Shown here: positions 1-5,379 of the stretch, one piece after another
Position numbering within the stretch: position 1 is the stretch's first letter
Layout: every line of letters begins with the position of its first letter
NCBI GenBank assembly: GCA_021811745.1
Contig: JAJZNH010000994.1
Span: 1 to 5,406, forward strand
Origin: Acidobacteriota bacterium
GTDB taxonomy: Bacteria > Acidobacteriota > Terriglobia > Terriglobales > Acidobacteriaceae
Length of the DNA stretch: 5,406 nucleotides
Reading direction: 5' to 3'
Program-made: the position numbers and the translations under genes
Notes under the pieces: generated by a model
Seen by the model: only the letters and a program-made list of their open reading frames with translations
Told to the model about the DNA's origin: nothing
Database searches by the model: none

Positions 1-2
1 GC

Positions 3-1130
3 CTCAAGGTACCGGTGCTGGTGCAGGCCACGCCGGACCGCGCAGACGCCATGACCATCGTCACGCGCCGCGACAGCTTTTGCGGCAAGATGAGCTGCTG
101 CAACAACCTGATGCAGTACGGCATTGCCTATTCGCTGACCACGCTGCACACAGAGAGCCCGGCGTCGGCAGAGTTTAAGGCCGATCTGGAGTGGTTCGGC
201 CAGGTTTGCCGCATCGTGAAGGGACTCAAGAATCTGCGTATCGGTGCTATCGGCGCGCGGCCCGCGGCCTTCAACACGGTGCGCTTCTCCGAGCGCATTC
301 TGGAGACCGCCGGAATCTCCGTCGAGCCTATCGATTTGTCGGAGATCTTCGGACGCATCAACCGCATGAAAGACACGGACGATGCAGCGCAGGAGAAGCT
401 GGCGGCCATCAAGAAATATGTGACCACCAGCGGCATTCCCGAGGCGGCGCTGATGAAGATGGCCAAGCTGGGCGCGGTGGTGGATGGGTGGATGAAGCAG
501 ACTCGCTGCACCATCAGCGCCGTGCAGTGCTGGACCTCGATGGAGGAGTTCTTTGGCGTGGTGCCGTGCACCATCATGAGCATGATGAGCAACAACCTGA
601 TCCCCTCGGCCTGCGAGGTGGACGTGCCCGGCGTGCTCAGCATGTACATGTTGGCGCTGGCCTCGGGTACGCCCTCGGCGCTGCTGGACTGGAACAACAA
701 CTACGGCGGCGATCCCAACAAGTGCGTCTGCTTCCACTGCTCGAACCTGCCCAAGCACTTCTTCAAGGAAGCGCGCATGGACTACCAGGAGATCATCGCC
801 GGCACGGTGGGCAAGGAGAACACCTTCGGCACCTGTGTGGGCCGGGTGAAGTCCGGGGCCATGACCTTTGCGCGCTTCTCGACCGACGACCGGCGCGGCG
901 TGATCCGCGGGTACACGGGCGCGGGCCGCTTCACCGACGATCCCCTGGAGACCTTCGGCGGGGCGGGCGTGGCTGAGATCCCGCAGTTGCAGAAGCTGCT
1001 CCGCTACATCTGCCGTGAAGGCTTCGAGCATCACGTAGCCGCTAACTTCAGCGACGTCTCGAAGGCCGTGCACGAGGCCGCTCGCTACCTTGGCTGGGAG
1101 AGCCACTACCACCCGGCGCTCGAGGAGTAG
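3..1130 (+). CDS. L-fucose/L-arabinose isomerase-family protein, 5'-truncated
   Basis: This is the C-terminal part of a sugar isomerase-like protein. The frame is open to the left edge: the codons before the GTG at 15 read Leu-Lys-Val-Pro and continue smoothly into VLVQATPD, so that GTG is internal and the true start lies outside the window. About 375 residues are visible; shorter relatives of E. coli FucI (COG2407-like) run to roughly 450-500, so perhaps 100 are missing. Likely metal-site residues by analogy with FucI are Glu at 615-617 (in ACEVDVPG) and Asp at 687-689 (in LLDWNNNYGG). A His at 735-737 lies in the motif CVCFHCSN. FucI enzymes interconvert aldoses and ketoses in the cytoplasm using a divalent metal. 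The substrate cannot be read from the sequence. The protein is cysteine-rich (13 Cys). It could be a non-fucose isomerase of the same fold. The gene ends at TAG 1128-1130, convergent with the ftsB-like gene. Confidence 0.82.
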   Translation, partial: LKVPVLVQATPDRADAMTIVTRRDSFCGKMSCCNNLMQYGIAYSLTTLHTESPASAEFKADLEWFGQVCRIVKGLKNLRIGAIGARPAAFNTVRFSERILETAGISVEPIDLSEIFGRINRMKDTDDAAQEKLAAIKKYVTTSGIPEAALMKMAKLGAVVDGWMKQTRCTISAVQCWTSMEEFFGVVPCTIMSMMSNNLIPSACEVDVPGVLSMYMLALASGTPSALLDWNNNYGGDPNKCVCFHCSNLPKHFFKEARMDYQEIIAGTVGKENTFGTCVGRVKSGAMTFARFSTDDRRGVIRGYTGAGRFTDDPLETFGGAGVAEIPQLQKLLRYICREGFEHHVAANFSDVSKAVHEAARYLGWESHYHPALEE

Positions 1131-1170
1131 GGGCCGACCAGAGCATAGCACCATCATCGAATCATCCGGC

Positions 1171-1214
1171 GCCCCACCCCCGCTGCAAAAATACAGACGC
1201 GGCGAGGGTGGGGC
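1171..1214. repeat. GC-rich inverted repeat between convergent genes
   Basis: GCCCCACCC at 1171-1179 is perfectly complementary to GGGTGGGGC at 1206-1214. After one mismatch the stem continues for 3 bp (CGC 1181-1183 with GCG 1202-1204), leaving an A-rich loop of 18 nt. It lies between the 3' ends of two convergent genes, where a bidirectional terminator is expected. However, no run of T follows the stem directly on either strand, so it is not a classic intrinsic terminator. Stems built on GCCCCACCC resemble dispersed intergenic repeats I recall from acidobacterial genomes. The rest of the 1131-1295 gap shows no gene. Confidence 0.5.
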
Positions 1215-1295
1215 ATTCCACCTTTCAAGGGGGTCTTTTGTCTCGTTTCTTGTGCGATCTACGGGCAGGTTTGTGGATTGAGGCCAAACCCCGGC

Positions 1296-1700
1296 TTACC
1301 TCTCCGTATTGCCCGCCTGTGACTGGCTTTGCGGCTGCGCGGGAAGCATGTAGATGACCTCGCCAGGCCTGGCGTAGTGGAGCTTCTCGCGCGCTTCGCG
1401 TTCGATGGCATTGGGGTCGGTTTTGAGCTGCTTGATCTGCTGCTTGATCTGGGCGTTTTCCTGCTCGAGATCCTTGATCTGCTTTTGCAGTTGGCGGTCC
1501 TGCTCGCGTTTCCGCTGCCAGAAAGATAGCCCATCCTTGCCGTAGACAACATGGAAGGTCATAAGCAGCGCGAGCATGATGGCGACGAGCGTTCCCGCGG
1601 GGCGCCACGCCCTGCGCACCCATGCCACCACTCTCAGGCGCGGCGAAAGGTGCGCCGCGTCCACAACATCTTTTCCGGCTTGTGCGCGCTCGGGCGGCAT
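1296..1700 (-). CDS. ftsB: FtsB/DivIC-type septum formation initiator
   Basis: This is a small bitopic division protein of the FtsB/DivIC family, which bridges FtsQ and FtsL (DivIB and FtsL in Gram-positives) in the divisome and helps activate septal peptidoglycan synthesis. From the ATG at 1698-1700 it is 134 residues. It has a basic cytoplasmic segment (about 1-35), one membrane helix (about 36-53, GTLVAIMLALLMTFHVVYG), a periplasmic coiled coil rich in Gln, Lys and Glu (about 60-92), then the family signature at about 95-117 (DPNAIEREAREKLHYA followed by RPGEVIY), and a short Gln/Ser-rich tail. The frame also extends upstream to a TTG at 1749-1751 (151 residues). I prefer the ATG because the added residues look unlike the family and TTG is a rare start; the ATG has only a weak AGG upstream. 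The family identity is secure from architecture and motif; the symbol is a best fit, as DivIC/FtsL-like naming is interchangeable at this level. Confidence 0.85.
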   Translation of the reverse strand: MPPERAQAGKDVVDAAHLSPRLRVVAWVRRAWRPAGTLVAIMLALLMTFHVVYGKDGLSFWQRKREQDRQLQKQIKDLEQENAQIKQQIKQLKTDPNAIEREAREKLHYARPGEVIYMLPAQPQSQSQAGNTER

Positions 1701-1894
1701 TGAAACCTGAAACCACCTTCCCAAATTGCAGGACGCCGCCCAGCGGAGCAAAGGCGGCCTTCAATTTCTCAGTGAACGCGACCTTCCGCCGGGGGTCAAG
1801 AGGAAGTCTTCATGAACTGCATCGAAGGAACCAAGCTTGGCAAGCAGTTCCCAAGACTGAAGAATGGCTTCCTGCGGCCTTGGATCGTGCAGCG

Positions 1895-1900
1895 TACAAT
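1895..1900 (+). promoter_or_regulatory. possible -10 element upstream of the small membrane protein
   Basis: TACAAT matches the sigma-70 -10 consensus at five of six bases and lies 33 bases before the first possible start at 1933, giving a short leader. No convincing -35 hexamer stands 16-18 bases upstream, so the call is weak. Confidence 0.25.
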
Positions 1901-1924
1901 GAGCGCATTAGGCACGTGGACGAC

Positions 1925-1929
1925 GAGGA
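1925..1929 (+). promoter_or_regulatory. Shine-Dalgarno that bears on the start of the small membrane protein
   Basis: GAGGA lies 3 bases before the GTG at 1933, which is too close for efficient initiation, and 9 bases before the in-frame TTG at 1939, which is acceptable spacing. An out-of-frame ATG at 1931 would give only Met-Cys-Ile before a stop. On spacing alone the TTG is the better start. Confidence 0.4.
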
Positions 1930-1932
1930 CAT

Positions 1933-2259
1933 GTGCATTTGACCGAAAGCGCCATCACCATTTCACCGGGGCCGCGGCTGCGCTTTGCCATGGTGCTGGC
2001 AATCCTTGCGGATGTGCTGCAACTCTTGGTGTTTCCGTTCTTCATCGATGGTGGCGCATCGCCCACCGATGACCTGATGGATCTCGGAGTGGGCGCCGTA
2101 CTGACGGCTCTGGTGGGCTGGCATTGGGAGTTCCTGCCCTCGTTTTTTGCCAAAGTCCTGCCGGGAGTCGATCTGGTTCCCTTTTGGACCTTGGCGGTCG
2201 CCAATGTCTACCGGAAATCGAAGCAGGCAGTCACGACCGTAGAGGAATCGCCGGAATGA
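1933..2259 (+). CDS. small hydrophobic membrane protein of unknown function
   Basis: I do not recognise a named family. Counted from the GTG at 1933 it has 108 residues. Starting at the TTG at 1939 it would have 106, and that start fits the GAGGA at 1925-1929 better. Two hydrophobic segments are clear: about 16-38 (RFAMVLAILADVLQLLVFPFF) and about 49-68 (MDLGVGAVLTALVGWHWEF). A third, weaker one lies at about 76-93 (VLPGVDLVPFWTLAVANVY). The first loop is acidic (SPTDD), the C-terminal tail is basic then acidic (YRKSKQAV to EESPE), and there is no signal peptidase site. The regular alternation of helices and loops, and codon use like its neighbours, support a real gene over a chance frame. 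It stands alone on its strand between two minus-strand genes, so context gives no role. It is probably an integral inner-membrane protein. Confidence 0.68.
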   Translation: MHLTESAITISPGPRLRFAMVLAILADVLQLLVFPFFIDGGASPTDDLMDLGVGAVLTALVGWHWEFLPSFFAKVLPGVDLVPFWTLAVANVYRKSKQAVTTVEESPE

Positions 2260-2273
2260 GATGCCGGAGACGC

Positions 2274-2298
2274 CGTTTGCCGCAGGACACGGCAAATG
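2274..2298 (+). terminator. hairpin just after the small membrane protein gene
   Basis: TTTGCCG at 2276-2282 pairs with CGGCAAA at 2290-2296 around a 7-nt loop, extended by a G-T wobble and a C-G pair. It starts 15 bases after the stop codon, the usual place for a terminator. No T-tract follows, so intrinsic termination is doubtful. Confidence 0.35.
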
Positions 2299-2328
2299 AC
2301 GCTTGATCGAAGATCACCAGGTTGGCTC

Positions 2329-2427
2329 TTGCGCCCCCACTGGGCTGGTGGGATTGACGGGAATGCGTCCCCAGGGTTGCGCCTCGCTTCAACCGGCGCT
2401 ACCTTCCGTCGCTCCCCGGGGTGCGAG
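2329..2427. repeat. possible dispersed GC-rich intergenic repeat
   Basis: This gene-free stretch contains CCCAC (2336-2340) facing GTGGG (2348-2352), then a core from 2369 that begins CCCCAGGGTTGCGCCTCGCT, and ends in a CTCCCCGGGG-type palindrome near 2412-2421. Its order resembles GC-rich non-coding repeats that I recall being scattered between genes in acidobacteria, planctomycetes and verrucomicrobia. The frames crossing it are rich in Pro, Arg, Cys and Ser and look non-coding. There is only one copy in the window, so repeat status rests on memory. Confidence 0.4.
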
Positions 2428-2457
2428 TACTGAGGCGTTCGCGGATGGATACCCGTC

Positions 2458-2499
2458 ACTCTGCACCATGCCCATCGGCATTCAGCATTGCTGCAGAGT
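2458..2499. repeat. nested inverted repeat
   Basis: ACTCTGCA at 2458-2465 is perfectly complementary to TGCAGAGT at 2492-2499. Inside it, ATGCC (2468-2472) pairs with GGCAT (2477-2481) around a CATC loop. The two stems could form together in one RNA. No promoter or gene is evident, and the role is unknown. Confidence 0.4.
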
Positions 2500-2539
2500 T
2501 TCTTGCAGGCTTCGAACTCGGGCCGTTAGCATACGCCGG

Positions 2540-2575
2540 CTCTTATGGGCACGGCTTTCGCCGTGCCCATAAGAG
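2540..2575. repeat. REP-like perfect 16-bp hairpin
   Basis: CTCTTATGGGCACGGC (2540-2555) is exactly complementary to GCCGTGCCCATAAGAG (2560-2575), with a TTTC loop. This is the strongest internal palindrome in the window. It lies about 60 bases past the stop codon of the minus-strand hydrolase, so it could protect or terminate that transcript, but no T-tract flanks it on either strand. GGCACGGC/GCCGTGCC stems resemble REP-like elements I recall from acidobacterial intergenic DNA. The bases between it and the hydrolase stop (2576-2637) show nothing further. Confidence 0.65.
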
Positions 2576-2637
2576 GTACAGAATCAGCAGAGCGTTGAGA
2601 GACGTTTTTCAAGCTTTCGGATTTTCACCACAGGCCG

Positions 2638-3921
2638 CTAGCGTACAGCAGCTTGTTCTTCGGCCTCATGCGCGTCGCGGGAAGCGTCGCTCGGCTGCGC
2701 CGCCTCTTTTCCCCGCAACTCCTTGAAGGCGCGGTAGACGAACCAGCCCATATGCCAGCCGTCGAGGAATTTGTAGGGAGTTTCGCCGGTGGTGTAGTGG
2801 CCGCAAGGCAGCGCGTGCGGCTCAAAGCGCACGCCGTAACACCGAAAGGCCTCGATTACCTCAAGCGAGTACTGCTTGGGAAAGGTGAGGTCGTAGTTGG
2901 CGTAGACGAGGAGCACGTTTTTGCCCGCGCCGTTGGCCTCCCGGCTCATGAATTTTTCGTAGTAGTTCACCGGGCTGATGCCCGCCCACAGCGTGCGCAG
3001 CCGCTCCCGCGTGAGTCCCGCCTCTTCCACGGCCTGGCGGATGTGGCGCGTACTCTGGCCGGCCCACACCACATCCCCGAAAGCTGTGGACGCATGGTTG
3101 AAGGCGTTCACGCGGAGGCGCGCATCGTGGGCGCTGGCCAAAAATGCATAGCACGACCCCAGGCTCGTACCCAGCACGCCGAAGTGCTCGTAACCCTGTT
3201 CCTCCAGCCAATCCAGGCAGCAACGAATATCCACCACTGCCTGGCGGCAAGCGGAAATCGTGCGTCCGATGTTGGCGCTCACCGCGTAGTCGGAGCGCTC
3301 CAACTCCGCGGGACGGCGAATATCGTGGTAGGGCTTGGAGAGCCGCAGCGCGGAGATCCCCATGCCGTTGAATATCCTGCACAGCACGTTGTGACTAAAA
3401 CCGTCCGCGTTCCACTGGGGCAGAACTACGATGGCCTGCTTGGGCCGCGCGCGGTCTTTGTGCGCGGGCGCAGGATACCAGCGCGCGTTCACCAGGTCGT
3501 TCTCCGGGTAGGGCGTCCGCTCCGGAGAGGTGAAACGCAAATACTGCGCCTTCGCCAGCTTGCCGTCCGCTGCCTGTTGACGTATAGCCGCATCTTTTGC
3601 CAGGGTCTCCGGCCGCACGTTGGTGGGAAACAGTCGCGGATAGCGTTCTTCCAGCCGGAAGTCCGTGGGCCGGCGGTAGCCGAAGAATTTGTCGCTGTGC
3701 CGAATGAGGAGCTGGTTGATGCGCACCATGGAGGCTTCGGCTGCCGCATCATCCCGTAATACCTCCGCGCCGGGAACGAGCGCCTCGAAGCCGTTGGCCT
3801 CAAGAAAAGGCGCAATCCACTCAAAGCCCCACTCCAGCGGGCGCACGACGCGATTCTCGTCGCGCGTCGTCAGCCGCGTCTCCCACTCGAACATCCAGCG
3901 CGCGTACCAGTCTCCGAGCAT
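2638..3921 (-). CDS. alpha/beta hydrolase, substrate unknown
   Basis: This is a 427-residue protein with an alpha/beta-hydrolase fold in its C-terminal two thirds. The first 150 residues form an Arg/Glu/Trp-rich N-terminal region with no motif I know. The core begins with a beta strand at about 162-168 (QAIVVLP) and an oxyanion-type segment, PQWNADG. The nucleophile elbow is GTSLGS at 251-256, making Ser253 the likely nucleophile. The acid is probably Asp344 (VYANYDLTFP) and the base His375 (LPCGHYTTGE), both in the expected order and spacing. Between them lies a distinctive stretch, FGDVVWAGQSTRHIR (281-295), probably part of a cap. No signal peptide or membrane helix is seen, so it is likely cytoplasmic. 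The C-terminal 25 residues are low-complexity and Ala/Glu-rich. The length exceeds simple esterases, and the layout loosely recalls the ABHD18-type group, but this is not firm. The ATG at 3919-3921 has only a poor ribosome site, so the start is uncertain. The gene is divergent from nadD. Confidence 0.82.
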   Translation of the reverse strand: MLGDWYARWMFEWETRLTTRDENRVVRPLEWGFEWIAPFLEANGFEALVPGAEVLRDDAAAEASMVRINQLLIRHSDKFFGYRRPTDFRLEERYPRLFPTNVRPETLAKDAAIRQQAADGKLAKAQYLRFTSPERTPYPENDLVNARWYPAPAHKDRARPKQAIVVLPQWNADGFSHNVLCRIFNGMGISALRLSKPYHDIRRPAELERSDYAVSANIGRTISACRQAVVDIRCCLDWLEEQGYEHFGVLGTSLGSCYAFLASAHDARLRVNAFNHASTAFGDVVWAGQSTRHIRQAVEEAGLTRERLRTLWAGISPVNYYEKFMSREANGAGKNVLLVYANYDLTFPKQYSLEVIEAFRCYGVRFEPHALPCGHYTTGETPYKFLDGWHMGWFVYRAFKELRGKEAAQPSDASRDAHEAEEQAAVR

Positions 3922-4002
3922 AGTTTCCGTCTACAGTGGCTCCCAAGTTACTTGGATGCGAAAGCACTCCCGCCCATCCGTATCCGTGGCGGACGCGAAT
4001 CT

Positions 4003-4043
4003 TGCGAGCATTACAAAAGCTCTGGAACAATCTTAAGTTTATC
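4003..4043. promoter_or_regulatory. AT-rich patch in the divergent promoter region
   Basis: The 211 bases between the hydrolase and nadD starts are GC-rich except for this patch (TTACAAAAGC to TTAAGTTTATC). On the minus strand TGTAAT matches the -10 consensus at five of six bases. On the plus strand only weak -10-like hexamers (TAAGTT, TTTATC) are visible. It is the most likely site of one or both divergent promoters; no operator repeat was found. Confidence 0.28.
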
Positions 4044-4132
4044 AGCGTAGTGTCCCACCGCTGTTGCGCGCGAGGTCTCGCCGGCCTTCGCGCCAGCGCT
4101 CCCGGCCCGCCCCTTCAAGGTAGGATGATCCC

Positions 4133-4933
4133 ATGAGCCAGGCCTATTGCGCCGGCCGCCGCATCGCATTCTTCGGCGGCAGCTTCGACCCGCCCCATTG
4201 GGGCCATCTGGCCGTGGCGCGCGCCGCCTTCGCGGCCCTCAACCTGGAGACCGTGCTTTTTGCCCCGGTAGGTGCACAGCCGCTCAAAGCAGCCGGCGCC
4301 ACCGCGGGCTTCCAAGATCGCGTAGCCATGACGCGGCTAGCCATTGCCGGGGAGCCGGGCTTTGACCTTTCGCTTGCCGATGCACCCAAACCCTCCGGCA
4401 ACCCCAACTTCACCATCGAGACCCTGCTCCATCTCCGCGCCGAACTAGGACCGGACTGCGCCCTGTTTTGCCTGATGGGAGCCGACTCATTTTTCAACCT
4501 GAAGAACTGGCATCGCTCCCCAGAGATTCCTTTTGTCGCCTCCTTCATCGTTGCATCGAGGCCCGGTCAGCCGTTGGGCGAAAGCGTTGCCGGTCTGCAA
4601 GCTGCATTGCCGGCGGGATTATTGCTGGAATCCGCGCCCCAGCTTCGACCGGAGAAAGCTAAGATCCGGCCCAGCATCAAAGAATCCGGTCACAGTGAAT
4701 GCGACACCACCAAATCCGGCATCGATGTGCGCGCCTTCCTTGTGGTGAATTCCGTCGGAGACCGCGCGCCGCTTTATCTCCTCCCGGGCCTGAATGTGGA
4801 GGTCAGCGCCTCCGCGATTCGCGAGGCCATCCGGGCTCGGGCCAGTGGCGCTCCGGCAGGGCTGGTTGCGTTGGCCGATCTGTTGCCTGCCGCTGTTCGC
4901 GATTACATCGTCCACCACAACCTGTATCGCTAG
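4133..4933 (+). CDS. nadD: nicotinate-nucleotide adenylyltransferase
   Basis: NadD transfers AMP from ATP to nicotinate mononucleotide, making deamido-NAD+ in the cytoplasm, a step of both de novo and salvage NAD synthesis. The 266 residues carry the nucleotidyltransferase signature GGSFDPPHWGH at 15-25, whose HxGH (22-25) binds ATP phosphates. A Pro-Leu-Lys at 50-52 stands where the family has its PHK-type motif. The NFTIETL at 92-98, GADSFFNLKNWH at 116-127 and ASRPG at 141-145 are typical. The second signature SASAIR (225-230, usually SSTxIR) and the C-terminal VRDYIVHHNLY complete the family. Most NadD proteins are about 190-220 residues. The surplus sits at roughly 165-215, between ASRPG and SASAIR, and is partly polar and lower in GC. 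The start is supported by AGGA at 4122-4125, 7 bases before the ATG. The usual partner rsfS does not follow; tatA does, after 128 bases. Confidence 0.95.
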   Translation: MSQAYCAGRRIAFFGGSFDPPHWGHLAVARAAFAALNLETVLFAPVGAQPLKAAGATAGFQDRVAMTRLAIAGEPGFDLSLADAPKPSGNPNFTIETLLHLRAELGPDCALFCLMGADSFFNLKNWHRSPEIPFVASFIVASRPGQPLGESVAGLQAALPAGLLLESAPQLRPEKAKIRPSIKESGHSECDTTKSGIDVRAFLVVNSVGDRAPLYLLPGLNVEVSASAIREAIRARASGAPAGLVALADLLPAAVRDYIVHHNLYR

Positions 4934-5048
4934 CGGCACCCGCTCGGCTTCGGGCTCAACTTGCGCTGGAAAAGACGAATCCTGTGCCGAGAGAGGCTTC
5001 TGTGCGACAATAAAACTTGGTTGTGTGCGCCGGTAGAGTGCGGCGCGC

Positions 5049-5054
5049 GGAGGA
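5049..5054 (+). promoter_or_regulatory. Shine-Dalgarno that fixes the tatA start
   Basis: GGAGGA is a near-perfect ribosome binding site 7 bases before the ATG at 5062. It lies inside the longer frame that opens with GTG at 5017, so that longer start is rejected. Confidence 0.85.
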
Positions 5055-5061
5055 TATAGCA

Positions 5062-5292
5062 ATGGGCGACATGCTTCAGCCGTGGCATCTGATTGTACTG
5101 GCCGTCGTGGCATTTCTATTGTTTGGCGCCAAGCGGCTGCCGGAGTTGGGCAAGGGTTTGGGGGAGGGATTGAAGGGGTTCCGCGAAGGGATCCGCGGTA
5201 TTAACGATCCGCCCGCCCCGCATCCCAACACCCAGCAGAATGCGGCGTCCACACCCCCGAGTTCCACGCCGGCAGGACAAAACAAGGCGTAA
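5062..5292 (+). CDS. tatA: TatA/TatE-type twin-arginine translocase subunit
   Basis: This is a small subunit of the Tat system, which exports folded proteins with twin-arginine signal peptides across the inner membrane; TatA protomers assemble around TatBC to permit passage. From the ATG at 5062 it has 76 residues. There is a short N-terminal stretch, one membrane helix at about 7-21 (WHLIVLAVVAFLLF), then the FG hinge at 21-22 and the amphipathic helix GAKRLPELGKGLGEGLKGF (22-40), the hallmark of the family. The tail (about 45-76) is Pro/Ser/Thr/Asn/Gln-rich and probably disordered. The length and short amphipathic helix fit TatA/TatE better than TatB. The start is set by GGAGGA at 5049-5054; a frame beginning 15 codons earlier at GTG 5017 would add unlike residues. 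tatB and tatC are not in the window, and a terminator-like palindrome 87 bases downstream suggests the transcript ends there. The 128 bases before it contain no clear promoter. Confidence 0.93.
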   Translation: MGDMLQPWHLIVLAVVAFLLFGAKRLPELGKGLGEGLKGFREGIRGINDPPAPHPNTQQNAASTPPSSTPAGQNKA

Positions 5293-5379
5293 CCGGGGCC
5301 TTGCGAGCGGCAGGCTGAGCTCTATCGAAGATCAGGCTGAGTGCAGCGCCGCGTCTGCATCAAATATTCAGAGAGGATC

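Noticed and set aside
191..976. Plus-strand open frame of 261 codons inside the isomerase gene
   Set aside because: Its translation is dominated by Arg, Gly and His and overlaps a frame with clear isomerase-family motifs.
1225..1764. Minus-strand frame of 179 codons overlapping the ftsB-like gene
   Set aside because: It is Arg/Ala-rich without motifs, while the competing frame has the membrane helix, coiled coil and family signature.
1771..1799. Possible minus-strand promoter for the ftsB-like gene (TTGACC, 17-base gap, TTCACT)
   Set aside because: The -35 is good, but the -10 matches at only three of six bases. Such pairs are common by chance.
2306..2316. ATCGAAGATCA shared with 5324-5334
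   Set aside because: An 11-base match is expected by chance in a window of this size, and the flanks do not match.
2303..2572. Possible small protein or degenerate gene in the hairpin-rich gap
   Set aside because: All frames there are rich in Pro, Arg, Cys and Ser, cross several palindromes and lack a ribosome site.
2300..2640. Search for a tRNA or other standard RNA gene in the long gap
   Set aside because: No cloverleaf arms with T-loop (GTTCRA) and acceptor pairing could be assembled from the visible stems.
2653..3759. Long plus-strand open frame (368 codons) opposite the hydrolase
   Set aside because: It is antisense to a gene with a clear hydrolase triad. Its translation is rich in Val, Arg, Ala and His with no recognisable motif, as expected from a GC-rich shadow frame.
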